Assembly: GCA_035582835.1 (NCBI GenBank)
Contig: JAYKAV010002922.1
Span: forward strand, 143,487 to 207,486
Source of the DNA: Phoebastria nigripes
Lineage: Eukaryota > Chordata > Aves > Procellariiformes > Diomedeidae
Length of the DNA stretch: 64,000 nt
Direction of reading: 5' to 3'
The notes beneath the pieces are model-generated. The model ran no database searches. It had not been told where the DNA came from and saw nothing but the letters and a program-made list of their open reading frames with translations. Positions 25,395 through 38,160 of the stretch are shown one piece after another. Each line of letters begins with the position of its first letter. Within the stretch, counting starts at the first letter, position 1. Both the position numbers and the translations under genes were made by a program.

Positions 25395-26695
25395 GCCGGG
25401 GCATGAGGAAATTCATCAGAGTACTGAGATCTTGGTACTTAAATAAACCTGAGGCAATCTCAGAGCTTTTGTGTTCATCTCTGAAAGCACTAAGTCTTGT
25501 AAGGTGACACTCCAGAGGCTAGAAGAGGCTATCCATAAAGCTTACACCTAGGAACAATGTAAGAAGGAACTAACTACTACAGACCAGTCAGCTTAACCTC
25601 AGTTCTTGGGGAAAAAACACAAAATGAAACCACTTGTACTTAGAAGATAGGCTAAGTAATAGTCTACATGGAGTTTTTAAGAACGAATCATGCCAAAGCA
25701 AACTACTCTCCTTCCATAGTAAAAAATCAAATCCTATGCATAGGAGAGAAACTATTAACACAATACACTTTCACTTCAGCAATGCTTTTGACATCCTCTT
25801 GTGGGGTTTTACAGCTTTTCTCTTACATTTAGTACCATTCATGGATGATGGAATAAAGATTTACTTCTTACATCTGCAGACTGTATCACACTGTGGCAAG
25901 CTCCTGCTGCTTTATAGGACAAGATAAAATATACTGAAATACAAAATTATTTGAGAAATTGGAGAAGTGGTTTGAAAAAATAGGTTGCATTCTATTAAGA
26001 CAGGTGCAAACTCTCNTATTTATTTTCAACATGTCAACTACATAAACACCCAATGGACGAGGCAGCGGTTCTGCAAAAACGCATTTGCAGATGAGTTTAG
26101 TTCACAACCCAAACATGAGTCAATAACCTCACGCTGTTGCAGAGTCCAGGAACGGGTTGTTTGAAGCAGGGTATGCTACGTACTACAATGCATGACTTAT
26201 CCCTCGTCTCTGACTCCGGTGAACTGCTGTTTCCAGCCTGAGCATTGCAATTTAAAAAAAGCTACGGGTCAACTGGAGAAAGAGGGTGAAGACGAAGAAT
26301 GATCAGAGGTCTGTAAATTATAACAATGAGGAAAGACTGAAAGAATGAAGAGAATAAAAGAATGAGAGGAGACAACATAAGAAACTTCAAATACACAACA
26401 CTCGTTGCAGAGAGGCAAGTAATATATTGCTCTCCATATCCCCTGAGATAGGAGAATGAGCAGTGGGCTCAAACCGAGCAAGGAAGCATTATGTTAGGAT
26501 TCAGGGAAAACTTTTTATCGGTAGATGAACTTACACATTGGAACAAATTACCTTGATGGACTCCATCTGGAGTGGACTCCATCCACCGAGGTTTTTTTAA
26601 AAATAATTTGGATAAGCATCTGCCCAAGAATGGTTTATGCATAGCTGAGCTGCCCTACAGTGGAAATTGCCTGTAGGTAGGTCCNAGCTGGCCTG
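25395..26695 (+). mobile_element. Ancient CR1 LINE, long decayed ORF2 to 3' end
   Basis: A degraded but collinear copy. Around 25575 it reads 'ctactacagaccagtcagct', equivalent to the NYRPVSLTS box. At 25675 'gtttttaagaacgaatcatg' matches the GFxKNKSC box, and at 25774 'cagcaatgcttttgacatcc' matches the SKAFD box of the reverse transcriptase. From 26295 it reads like the MIRGLxxY.ERLxxLGLF thumb, and from 26490 like the RLDIRKNF...HWNxLP C-terminus, ending near 26695. Many stops and indels. Ancient by divergence; antisense to DTNB. Confidence 0.78.
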
Positions 26696-27116
26696 TTGTT
26701 ATTGAGAAGCAGGGAAACCACTAAACTGTCAGGGTGCTCCAGCTTCGATAATGCGGGTGCAGGCTGCATGTAGGGTGTTTACATTTATACCAACCTATTA
26801 CTGGCAAAGAGATAAGGTATATGATCAAATATTCAGAAGTAATGGCCAACTTTAATTTTCATACTGCAGAGAGCAATGTTGTTTGTTTGGCCATTTCCAG
26901 CCTCTGCCGATTCCTCACAGGTCACTGTTCCCTTTCAAAGAACGTAAGGGAAAACCTTCCTCTAATGGATACACAAAGCTAGGTGGCTTTCTTCTCTCTA
27001 CTTAGATCTAGTGTGGAAACATGTCACCTTCTGGTTCCATAGCTGAAACTTTCCCAGAGCATTATTTCCTGCGGCATGGTAAATAGGAATGTCTCAGAAC
27101 ATTTCACCCCCGACCC

Positions 27117-27142
27117 CATCATCATCATCATCATCATCATCC
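27117..27142. repeat. Trinucleotide repeat (ATC)n
   Basis: Eight uninterrupted atc units followed by atcct. Encodes an Ile run in one frame only by chance. Confidence 0.95.
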
Positions 27143-29730
27143 TATCTTTTAAAAAAAGTAATCTTTCCTCTAAAATACCCCCAGAATGTCCTGTAACTCA
27201 TATTTCTATCAAATCTAAAGATATTAGAGATCTTCACTACTTTCAGGCTTGTGAACTAGATACATAGATATTGACTCAACAACTTCCCATCTCTTCTGTT
27301 TTGACGGAAGGAATTTTTTCCTTTATCCTTTAAAGCCCAAAAAATCTGACTCCCAGACACCCTTCTGCTCCCATCACTCTTCAAGCTCTTTGATTAGGTT
27401 TTTTCTATCACTCTTCCTTTTTTCATTTATCATTCTTGTTACCGGTCTTCATTCACATCGCTTTATAAACCCCTAGACATCTGTGAGAAAAAACACAGTA
27501 TTTCATAGAAACTAATGAAGTAACGGACCACCACACTCTCAGTAACAAAGTAGTAAGATTAACCAAGAACTCAGATTTTTTTCTTTTTCAGTTCTTTTGT
27601 TGATGGGAAGAAGTCTTTGTGTTTATGTTGCATTTCAAGTGGTTTTTCTAGTAGCTCAAGCATTGCATTTATTTCAAACTGTTTTTTTCTCTAACTACAA
27701 GAGCCTGGTAGCCTTATGCAGCACAACTGTGCAGCACTTGTACAAAATCTGACATTCTGCCCACAAAACCACACCTGAGTTCCAAGCATCCAGCATGCTG
27801 GGCATCTGTATCCACTTCTTCTCACAAATGGGAAGTCATTTAAGGAACTGAAAATTTCTTATCAGTTACTTTGCTCACAGGATCAGTAGCCTTAATCTTT
27901 CCTTGATTGATCGTTGATCAATAATCCCCCAAGTTCCTTTACAACCTAGCTGTGAGATGTAACTATTTTCTCTGTGACANGCAAGTACCTTGCTGTAGCC
28001 TGTATAAAAATACAACATCATAATGGAAGAGTTTACAATGGACACCTGGATTTGAAAAAGTCACTGTCTTTCTCAAGCCTAGATGATTGCAGGCTGTTTT
28101 ATGGAGTAGACAGTTTAACGAACCCTGGTTCATCGTTTGCCGCGATCTCAGGATGCCCTTACTCTTCCGAAAACATCAGATTTCATGGGTGAGAGGAAGT
28201 ATTACTCGGGGTAAAAGGATTCTGAAGAATGACTGAGAAGCTGGTGGACACGGCGTGGGACCTGTTATTGATCTAAAGGTTTCAAATTAAATTTGTATGG
28301 GTATCGCATTACCTCGTGTGGATGCGAGTATTTCAAATGCATCTTCTAAATACGACTATTAGGAGATAATTATAAAGTATGAGGTATCATTCAAATGTGC
28401 AAATACCATTCTGGGCTTCAGGTTGGACGTCGGTAGGACAGCCCATATTTCTTTAGTGAATGAACTCCTCTGGAACACGTGGAAGGAAACCTAACTGTCG
28501 TCGCTGCTCTCATTTCTGCCCAGCATTTTATTAACACCAAAGTCTTACTGTCATCACCTTTGGAAGAGTTTTGGGTGTATGGTATAGGATTGCGATGGCA
28601 AATGCTATTCTTCTCATAAATCCAGGGAGACAGAATTTGTGAGAGCATTTGCATGCTACTATTTACTTTGATGAGAGGTACCTGTCCTCTCTGTGAAGTT
28701 ATATGGGGTTCTTAAAACCTCTGCACTTAAAAGAAAAAAAACCAACCCAAAACATTCGTTTACTAGCCAGCACTCTTATGTTTGCACTCCATCTTACTGG
28801 ACAGGTATGAGCGACTTGTGTCTTCCAAGATTTATTACTGTAATTCCCTTCTTTAAAAAGCCTAGCAGGTTCAGCTCCCCACCTGCTCAGCAGCACTGAA
28901 CACCAGCGACATATCTCCTTTCTACTCAACTCTTGCAAAGGCTTTCTGCTACAAACAGAGCGCAAAGACCTGGTGGGAGTCAACAGCATAAGATGTAAGG
29001 CCTTCAAAATTACTACAAAAAAAACCCCAAACCCCATTTTTGCATGTGCATGAGAAAATGAACGGAGTTTATATTATTTTGTCCTCTGTAGCTTTCCTTC
29101 TCAGTAAGGAGCAAGTATCTCAGGAAGAGAATGGTCCTAACTATTATGGCATACAAGCAATGTGGAGATCTTTTCTTGGCCCTATTGGATGCAGATCCCA
29201 ATTTTCTGACAATAACGTAGTATGACCAAACCTCAAACCATTATAGACCCCTGCAGAAACAACCTATAGAATTTATCCAGGGTAAAAGGATTTTGAAGTA
29301 TGGTGGAGCTTGAAAAGAAAAAAGACTTTTTGACAGTGAATTGTAACATAGGTCTCTCATTTTATACCAAACAGCAGCAAGACCAAAGCTAAAGCTTTTC
29401 GAGCTGAGGACTAACATTTTAAAAGTTAAAATGTTAAAAAAAGTTTAAAAGCTAAGCAAACTCTCCAACACAGCTGAAGGTACGATTCCCATTGTCTTCT
29501 GCTTTCCTGGTGCTCAGCAGGAATGCTGAAGCCTCAGCAGTTCTGAGAAGATCATCCAAATGGCAAGCCCCGTTTTCTCTCAGCAAGAAAATTCATAAGA
29601 TGATGATCATAAAATCTACTTAAAATCCTTAATATCACATAGGAACAGTAAAACCTTCTAGCGCTGTAATTTAGTTTTCCTATGAATAGGCCATTAAACT
29701 TGAGAGCGCGCCATGCTGGAACTTCAAGTC

Positions 29731-29800
29731 ACAGAATCATAGAATATCTCAAGTTGGAAGGGACCCGTAAGGATCATCGAGTCCAACTCCTTGTCAGACT
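29731..29800 (-). mobile_element. Short CR1 LINE tail
   Basis: A 70-bp fragment: acagaatcatagaatatctc, then aagttggaagggacccgtaa and ggatcatcgagtccaactcc. This is the last part of a CR1 3' UTR, severely 5'-truncated. Confidence 0.85.
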
Positions 29801-31825
29801 GGTATTTGTAATGAGGAGAATTCAGACCTTACCTACAGTATACCTTTTTTGGGTGACAGAAGAGGATTTAATGACAGTGTTTAATCAAGCCCCAAAAAGC
29901 CAGTTTGGCAAGCCGTTGCACTCCTCCATCACCCTGATTTGGAAGAAACTGTCAAAGAAGAATAAAGCTTGCATCTCATGGGCATCAGATTCCAGGTTCC
30001 TTGGTGCAAGGACCTCATGGTGTCGTGCAAAGTCCGAACCAGTACTTCACCTGCTCATCACTGTGGTATCACAGTGTTCTTTATGATCAACAGACAAAGA
30101 AGAGGAGGAAACAAATAACAAAAATGGTTCATATAACTGGTGTATCCAGGAGAAGAAGAAATGATCCAAGAACCAAGCTGCAGATTTATCCTGCAAAGAT
30201 GTACAACAGGAAATCTGGTTTACTTGTTCCTTCTATATTTAAAAAATACTTATTAAATAATGCCTAAAGCCTAAAAGAAAAGTTACAAGAAGGGAATATT
30301 ACAAATATTATTTAGGTTGTAGGTAGCTTTAACGAGATGAGATGATGACAGGCAGTGCTTAATGTTGAGGGAAGAAGAGCAACCACACACTGTTTTCAAA
30401 AAAGAGCAATGTGGGCAAGAACCTAATTATGGTAACTCATCCACATAACTCAGCCTAATTATCCACTCATCNGTAATTGAGTATTATCTCATATTTATTA
30501 GGTGCTCGTGCTTTTCCTAGCAGCAAGGCTGCACAGGTCAGCAGAGTCCTGCCAAGAGTGCACGGTCCCTGTGGACCTCTGCTCCTGCCGAGTGCCACAG
30601 GCTGCTGCCTGCCATGGTGGGTCACCCTCCACCAGAAGTCACTGGGAAGCAGCAGGCATGTCTGGCTCACAGACCAGATACCAACCTCTGCTTGTAGGAA
30701 TCAACCTGCCCAGGTGTATCAGCAGAAACTCCGGAGGATCTGGGAGTGTGCTAACAGCAGAAAATGGGGAAAAAAAAGAGCTGAGGTAGAGCAGGTGGGA
30801 GAGGAGATGAAGGAGGTATGGGCTTGGGCAAAGGGAGGTGTTGTGTAGGACATCATTGATAACAGAGAGCCGAGGGTTGCTTTATATATATGGCTGTATA
30901 TACATATATTCACCTAAAATACACGTAATCATCCCTTCTCTTAAAAGTACGCAGTCACCTCATATGCAGGATTACCTATATTGAAGTAATAGGGCAGTAC
31001 TGAGGCAGGATCTGATATGTATGTGGAAGGGATTTTGTAAGGGAAAGTAGGCGAGGGGGCTGGGGACACAGGAGATTGTTTTCAGTCCCGGCTTTTATCA
31101 AAAAGATGATGCTTGATAGGAGACACCAGATTATTTCTTACCTCAGACTGATAATCTGAAGAGATCAGCAGAGGGAGACATCAGATGAAGTTGTGATCTT
31201 GAAAGCTGTGATTTAAATGAAGTTTGGCTTGCTTTCCATTAATGTCTTCACTTTATTCATCTAGTCACCTTCTGCTTTTCTCTCTTTTGCTTTCTAGATA
31301 ACCGGTCTAGCAGAGCCAGCCAACCGTTATTTTAATGCACAGCACTCTGCTGTGGCCAGACTGGCAGGCCAAGCATAGCCCTGAGCAACTTAAATTCAAT
31401 AAAAGAGATTTTGTCTTCTGAAGACTGGCTTGAAGAAAACAAGAGTAGCCCAGTCAGAGCTTGTTTGAGCGAACACAGACGAAGCTGCTGTCTAGCAGTG
31501 CGTAATTGCACTGGTTGCATGCCATCAGCCTCCTGCACTACTGAGCAACTCACATGTATCAAGTGACAAATGATGCATTCTCCTTTCTTCTCCTCCCTCC
31601 CCATTTATTTTTCTTCTTTAAGAAGAAACAGACTTGGATTTCAAGAATTAACTCTGAGATCTGCCTCAAATTATTTTGTCCCAGTAAGACTTCAAGCAAA
31701 GGCATTTCCCCTAAAAATGTTAATGGAATGTATTTGCATTCATATGGTGAGTGACATTTATTATAGTAACGAGTCTGCAGAAGGCAGTTCTAACATTTTA
31801 TCTGATTTGAGAAAAAGCAGAAACT

Positions 31826-31975
31826 GATGGACTGAGTCAGATCCATTGCCACATAGTCCAATGTACAATTTCCAGCAGTGACCACTGCCAACTACTTCAA
31901 AGAAGTAGAAGAAACTTTGCGTTAGGCTGTTGTAGTATGAACAGTCNGTATCTGGGATCCTCTTAATTTCTAGCA
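31826..31975 (-). mobile_element. Ancient CR1-type 3' end remnant
   Basis: Plus strand 'gatggactgagtcagatcca' and 'atagtccaatgtacaatttc', then 'agtgaccactgccaactact'. These resemble in order the antisense tail blocks of an old amniote CR1 (the 'gggtcagaccaatggtccat' and 'agtggccaatgccaggtgc' blocks). Similarity by eye only. Confidence 0.5.
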
Positions 31976-31999
31976 GTTAGAGCATGTTAAAAAATAAAG

Positions 32000-32170
32000 C
32001 ACATATTACATCCGAGAGGTAGGGCTGGAGAGGACATCAAGAAATAATTTTGTTCACATCAACCTCTCTCAAGCATTCCCAGCAGATACTGGTCTATCTT
32101 GGTTTTAAAATCTCCATTGACAAATATTCCATAACTCCTTTATGGTGGTTTGTTTCCATTCTCCACTTTC
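32000..32170 (-). mobile_element. Old CR1 3' end, interrupted by a younger CR1
   Basis: Contains 'gctggagaggacatcaagaa' and 'ggttttaaaatctccattga', matching antisense blocks of an older CR1 3' region. It stops just before the tail of the next CR1 (32183). The ancient ORF2 fragment beyond that younger copy (33020-34260) has the same orientation, so both may be pieces of one older element split by the insertion. Confidence 0.55.
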
Positions 32171-32182
32171 ATTAAGGTCCAG

Positions 32183-33005
32183 ATTCATAGAAAAACATAG
32201 GTGGGAAGGAACCTCTGGAGGTTTCTAGTCCATGCGCTGCTCAAAGCAGGGCCAATTCACAGCAGGTTGCTCAAGAACTTGTCTAGTTGAGCTCTGAATG
32301 CCTCCAAAGAGGAAGATGTCAGTTCTTCTCTGGACAACCTCTTGGACAACAATATTTGACCATTATCATGGTGAAAAAGTTTTTCTTAATATATAGTTGG
32401 AATTTCCCTTCTTGCAACTTCTGTCTGTTTCTGTTGCTTCTTGTTCTTTCACTGTGCACCTCTGTGGTGGGTTGACCTTGGCTGGCCGACAGGTCCCCAT
32501 ATGTCTGACTCATCAGGTAGCCGCAGACAGCAGTAAGATCCTCCTTTGCTTTCTCTTCTCCATCCTGAACATACCCAGCTCTCTCAGCCTCTCCTCGTAT
32601 GTCATGGACTACAGCCACCGACCATCTTAGTGGTCTCTGCTGGGCTTGCTCCAAGATGTCCATGTCTTTCCTGCACTGTGGAGCCCCAAACCAGACACAG
32701 TACTGCTGACGTGGGCTCACCAGCTCTGAATAGAGGAGGCAAGTCACGTCTCTCGGCCAGCGACCCTCGCCCTCCTGGCTGCACCCTTGCCAGTGGTGGG
32801 CTGCTTTGCTGCAAGGGCACACTCCCCACTCCTGCTTTTCCCCAGGACGCCCAGGTCCTCTTCTGCAAAGCTGCCTTCTAGCCCGTGGGCGCTCAGCCCG
32901 CGCTGCTGCGTGGTGTGACCCTGCCCCAGATGCAGGACTGGCATGGGGCTATGTTGAACTTCATTATAATTGTCAGCTCGTTCCTCCAGCCTGTCAAGGA
33001 CTCTC
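32183..33005 (-). mobile_element. CR1 LINE 3' half, nested in older CR1 material
   Basis: Begins with tail sequence attcatagaaaaacataggt followed by gggaaggaacctctggagg. It runs through antisense 3' UTR, then antisense of ERLRG.., RVQRR.. and EYCVQFW-type regions (cagtactgctgacgtgggct), and ends near 33005 with antisense of the palm segment (ttgaacttcattataattg, cctccagcctgtcaagga). Frame is broken at several points. Confidence 0.9.
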
Positions 33006-33019
33006 AAGTTAATGCCATG

Positions 33020-34260
33020 CAGCTGCAGTGACCTACTGAGTTATGTGTTACCCGTTTTAAAAGTTCCTGTATATTTATTTTGAACTGATCTGACTCCTCC
33101 AACTTATCTGCTGTAAAGAATACATTACATGATGCACCTTCAGCAGTAAAGACTGATGCAAACAACTCGCTGGGCTTCTTTGCTATGGTCTTTTCATTCC
33201 TGACTACTCTTTTGTACATCTTGGTCACCCAAAAGTCTTATTGATTCCCTAGTTAGATTCCTACTTTTGATGGTATTGAAAATCTTTTTACCATAGACTT
33301 CAGCACCCCTTGGGAAGTGCTCTTTGAATTCTTTTCCCATCTCTGAATCTCCTGTTAACATTTAACCAGGCATGTTTATAGGCTTTCTTTTTCTTTCCGT
33401 TTGGGCAAGCTCTCCATTTCTTGAATGCCATCCTTTCCTTGGGACATCCTCCTTAGCTTTCTTATTGACCCATGAAAAGAGTTTTTTGTATGGTTTTGTT
33501 TTCTTTTTGAATTTTGACACACACATTTCCTGAGCTTCTAATACAGGATTTTTAACAGCCTCCAGGCAGCTGACAGGCTTCCTGCTTTTTGGACCGATCC
33601 TGTTAGGATTTTTTCTAATAGTTTCATTTTTACGTAGTTCCCTTTCCTGAAACTGAATACCTGCATACCGGATTTACTTGGCGTGCTCTCTCCTGCTGTT
33701 AGAGCTAGGTGCGTGATGGTTACTGCTACAGATCAGCTAGCACAGGTAACACCACTCGAACTCGTCCTGGTGCACCACTCAGGACCAAATCCAGGAGCAC
33801 CTCTTTTTGTGGATTCTAAAACTAGTTGTTCAAAGAAGCAGCATTTATTGCATTCCAAAGTGTTCGGCATCTCCCTCTGAAAAGGCATTGATTTAGTCTC
33901 TGTGTGGGTAGCTGAAATCTCCCACTGTTACTTACCCGTCCTAAATTCACAGCTTGTCTTACCTCACTTAACTTTTCCTGATCACTACCACCATCTAATC
34001 AGGGGGTCAGTATTTCTTTTCTATTATTAAGAATTTGGAATTTCAACCCACAAGGATTCTGCAGTTCTTCTCTTTTTCTGTGATATTTTTACGCTGTTAC
34101 ACTGTGTACTTCCTTTATGTACGATACCATTCCCTTGCCTGCACATCCTACTGTATCGTATCATTCCTGTACAGCTGGTAGCCTGGCCACCATATACTCA
34201 ATGAGCATCCTTCTCCTACTAGATCTCCGAGATGTTTATTATATTGGGGTTTTTATTTGA
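33020..34260 (-). mobile_element. Ancient CR1-type LINE, ORF2 endonuclease-to-RT linker region
   Basis: The plus strand shows, in order, 'gtaaagactgatgcaaacaa', 'ggaccaaatccaggagcacc', 'actagttgttcaaagaagca' and 'agctgaaatctcccactgtt'. These are antisense blocks of CR1 ORF2 between the endonuclease C-terminus and the RT fingers: VFTxEGAS-like, then the PTRxxxxLDLVL-like and LLEQLV-like segments. Strongly decayed with no usable frame. It lies immediately beyond the younger CR1 in the same orientation. Confidence 0.7.
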
Positions 34261-36470
34261 TGTTCCCTATTTTAATTCCATACAGGAAGAAAAAATTGTT
34301 CCTTTTTTTGTTTTGTTTTGAATTTCCCAGCCTCTAATTTACTCCTGTCTCTCTGTTTTAACGTTGTAAGAAGAGTATTAATAAAAATGACTGTGGCTGA
34401 CAAATCTCAGCTATTCCATTTCCCACAAACAGCGAACCCTCAGAAGCGAGCCCTGCAGACACGGCACGCCGTCCCAGAGCTCAGCAGGATGTTCCTCCAC
34501 CAAGTTGCAATGGCCAACTTGGACACCAGTCGTACAAAGTGCTGGCTAGGGAAGGGGGATCTCCTGTTGGCAAGAAATAATTAGAACCTGCCATGAAGCA
34601 GAGCACTTTAAACTTGGATTCCTTCAGAATATGAAAAATATATCCATTTCAGCTCATTAGTATTTCTGGACTGTGAATAAACAGTGGACCCAGTAAATAA
34701 CCTTTAGATTCCTTGCGGCTAAGCTCCGGTCGCAATGGAAACACACTATTATTACTCTTACATCCTTTCTCTACCACACTTCAATCCCTGGCAGCACTTT
34801 GACATCTGCCCTACGATGTAACTTACTTGGACGAAAAGAAAGCAGTAATTTGTCGCGGGTCTTTGAAAAGTCTCAGTAAACTCTAAATGCTGCTTTCTTT
34901 ACAGCCAAATAAGTTGCTTCATTTTTGACCTCTTTCAGAACTATGAAGTACACAGGAGCAGGTTGAGGTGATTTACAGATTTTTAAACGATCAGGTTCTT
35001 TCAGAACCAATATTGTGACCCTCTAGTTTTCATAATACTTCTTTATTGCTACCAGAAAAAGTCAAGTCATGAGTAAGAATCCTTCCACCATCTTCCAGAG
35101 TGAAACTGATGCAGCACTTACTGTCTCAACAACTTTAATTTTATGTGGATTACATAGAAATTCCCTCTTTTTACATCTAAACCAGAAAGTTTGCACTGAA
35201 TTGCCTTAATATTTCAACATGACCGTAGTCCTAGTGAACTGAAAGACTTCGGAAATGCAAACATACCGTTTGACAGAGATAATGGGAACTGACAGTTAAA
35301 AATGTTTAAAAAGCGTAATTCTTTTTTATTAAAGTTTTACAAAAGGGAAATACCTGGTCACATCCATATGACAAAGTCAGATTATTGGCTGAACACACAC
35401 TGAAGGAAATTATGCCTACCTTGCTGGAAAGGACTTGAAAGTATTTATACGACAAATATGTAATGAAAAGGTGCATGAGGACGCTGACGTTAAGGTGCTT
35501 CTCTAGCCACGCTAACGTGTGGCAGGACACACGCTCTGCCGTAGTGGTAAACGCTTAGGAGAGGTCATTGCTACTGCCGGAGGCTGTGGAAGACAAGGGC
35601 TATATCTGAAANGGGATATGGATAATAATATGTTTTGCAGTAGCGGTCACGCCGAGCAGCAATGAGGGAGAGACGTTGGTGCCGCCGGCTCAAAGCTGTT
35701 ACAGCAGGCCTAGGGACGCGCACCTTCGACGGACAGAAAGAGTAGCCAGGTTTTTGAGTACGTGCTAAGCCAAGCGGCTTCTAAGCAGCATACTCGGTGG
35801 AAATGCTGTAAAATGGCAGCCGTAATTCGAGGGAGATCCACTGCCGCTCAGCAACGTGGAAGATTGCTCCTGCAAACACTGCTCTCCTTCTGTATGGATA
35901 AAACAGCAAAGAGGGGTATCTCCCCATCCAGCTAGACTGCAATTATTCTATGGAATTTCAGTAAATTCTTAATTGCCATGATCTCCTGTAGCAATTTTCT
36001 GTTAAAGCAGTATTTATTTTTACCAATTTAAAATTGGTTGGGTGTTTCCTTCAGTTTCTTCTATTATAAGAGGCGGCAAACGTAAAAAATACCTCCCTTT
36101 CTCTCTCTGAGGCTCCTTCCCTCTGCAATAAATATATTCCATAATGTTTGTTCCATGATTTGTTTTCCTCAGGTATCTACGTATTTATCTCTTCTCTAGA
36201 CTAAGTAGGACTAATCTGCTTATTCTCTTCTCTCCTCTGACCTAATTTCTAATAATTTGCGTCGTTGTTTCCCGTTTCCCTGCTCTTCCCCCGCTGCCTG
36301 AGAACGCAGTATTTCTGCTGAGAACAAGGAAAGCGCAGTGCTCTCTCGCATCAGCTGAATAAACAAAAAATGACAATTGCACACAGCTATTAGCATCAAG
36401 CTACTAATTAGACTCTGAAAAACACCTTCCATAGTCCACGGTCGGTAAAGAGGGATGAATATTCACTTAC

Positions 36471-36558
36471 TGCATTTCCAGCTTCGGCAGCCAGCCGGGC
36501 GGCGTATCTGGCAATCAGCCTGTGCTCCTCGTCCAGCCTGCCGGGGCTGTCCAGGACA
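36471..36558 (-). CDS. DTNB: DTNB internal coding exon, second syntrophin-binding motif
   Basis: This 88-nt minus-strand exon follows acceptor ttccccggcag and ends GGAAATGCA before a strong donor gtaagtg. It completes an Arg codon (CG|T) and encodes [18 protein letters not shown] then [11 protein letters not shown]. The [15 protein letters not shown] core is homologous to the motif in the preceding exon (LADEHALIATYVNRL) and forms the second syntrophin-binding helix. Phase runs from 2 to 0, so unlike its neighbour this exon cannot be skipped alone without a frameshift; skipping it with the next exon (88 + 86 nt = 58 codons) would keep the frame. Third positions are GC-rich compared with the surrounding AT-rich intron. 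Identification as DTNB is firm because VLDSP leads directly into the shared dystrobrevin core. Confidence 0.96.
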
Positions 36559-38100
36559 CTGCCGGGGAAAAGCCAAAACACCCCGTCAATATCCGCCGCC
36601 TCTGGATGTTACTCATACCGGGGGATGACAGAGAAAAGGATGTATTATTGCAAAGAGACGGTGATGGGAAATAGAAGAGTCACACTGGAAATAACCTAGA
36701 TCGCTCCCTTTTTCATTCCGCTTCCAAAGGGGAGACTGCTCTCAGGACTTTCCGCCCAGCAGCATTTTCTCCAGGATTCACATATTCCAGTTTTAAATGA
36801 TTGACATAATTTGTTTTCAACAATGCATAAATACGTATCATTGGGAACAAATTTAATTTGTTTCTGAGGAGCTTGTCTGCAAACCCTTTTGGTTTACTCA
36901 AGGTAAAGAGGGGCAACTAGCTGAATGGCGAAGGAGAAAAGCTTCGTCCTCAGGAGACGTGGGATGACGACAAGCATCAAAGCCAGGATGGCTTCTAGGA
37001 GGAAGAGCGGGGGGAGCCATGCTGACCTGAGAAGTCACTGAACAACATCAACTTGAATGCAAATAGTACTCTGTAACCCAGCCTGACGACCACCTGACCT
37101 AGCACCACCTTCCAACACCCGAACGCACAAAACGCGGTAACGCGAGACCTGGCCCTCCCCACCCCAGCGAGCAGAGGATGAAGCAGCTCCAGCTGCCCCG
37201 TATTGCCTGAGGCAGGCAGGCTGCAGCCGTCTTGGGAACGTTGCTGAAAGAGGTGTTAAAAAATATTTCCAATAATCATCAGCAACAGTGACAGCACGAC
37301 GAGGTGACAGAGGAAAGGGACGCTGAATTTTGAACCAGGAAATCCAGAGACAGCAAACGGGAGAGATCCCCGGGATTAGGAAGTGAAAGGCAGCACCTGG
37401 GNCTTTCTCACATTTAACAGGAGCATCATCCCCTCCGTGCATGTTAACCATTAACATGATTAATCCAGTCTGGTAACCCAGTTAGTGCCTGGAGTGCTGA
37501 ATCAGTTTCCACTATTCACAAATAATTGTCTTTTTAACTATAAAGACACAGGGGGACAAACGATAATTTTCAGGGTGTATTAATTGAAACCAGTCACCAT
37601 TAAGATCTATTACCAGCTCCGTTTTGGCGGCACAGTGGCCTGGCCACAAAGAATCAGCAGGGGAAAGCCAAATGAAGGAGCAACTTTTTAAGTCAGCATC
37701 CAACCGAACTATTCAATAGTTGCTTCTTGTCTTACTGCTGCAGACAGATTTCTCATCAGAGTCTCCCTTTAAAAGGGAAGCCACTGAATTAGTTACACAA
37801 ACCAAACCACTGTTAACTGAAAACAACCAGGATTAACGTGGAAATGAGCAATGCGCTTGACGTTGCAACACAGCCTTCCTAGCGCTATCCTTGATGTTCC
37901 ACGTGGGATTCACAAATACCGTGCTGGCTGCCGTAAATAACACGGCGCTGTACCTGTATGCGCTTACAGTGAAATTCAGGACCAGGATCACGCCACAGAC
38001 AGCAGCAAAGAAAGAGAGACATACCTAGTGCACAGCAAAAGTTACTTCTAGTCCAAATTACCACTTCACAAGATAATTTACATTTCTTTAAGCTTAATTT

Positions 38101-38160
38101 CACAGATTTATGTCTACCTTATTTAAACCTCACCGATTTATGTTTACCTTATTTAAAGAA
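38101..38160. repeat. Two-copy 30-bp tandem duplication
   Basis: Copy 1 (38101-38130) starts cacagatttatgtctacctt and copy 2 (38131-38160) starts caccgatttatgtttacctt. Both continue atttaaa, with differences at two internal bases and the last three bases. A third partial echo (taccttatgtttatttaaa) follows at 38178. Confidence 0.85.

Larger units (their letters stand above)
21247..36470 (-). other. DTNB: DTNB intron (15.2 kb)
   Basis: Repeat-rich intron containing CR1 copies at 22.2, 24.1, 25.4-26.7, 29.7 and 31.8-34.3 kb, a TCTCA-type satellite (23.5 kb) and an ATC triplet run (27.1 kb). Unassigned stretches of more than 300 bases are 21.3-22.2, 22.6-24.1, 24.5-25.4, 26.7-29.7, 29.8-31.8 and 34.3-36.4 kb; I see only short chance open frames in them. 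Confidence 0.85.

Noticed and set aside
28209..29304. Short direct repeat 'gggtaaaaggatt.tgaag' at about 28210 and 29280
   Set aside because: Only about 20 bp match in AT-rich sequence; compatible with chance.
37035..37457. 140-codon minus-strand frame in a GC-richer stretch, same strand as DTNB
   Set aside because: No domain or family similarity, no matching splice sites in DTNB phase, and it includes an ambiguous base. Judged a composition effect.
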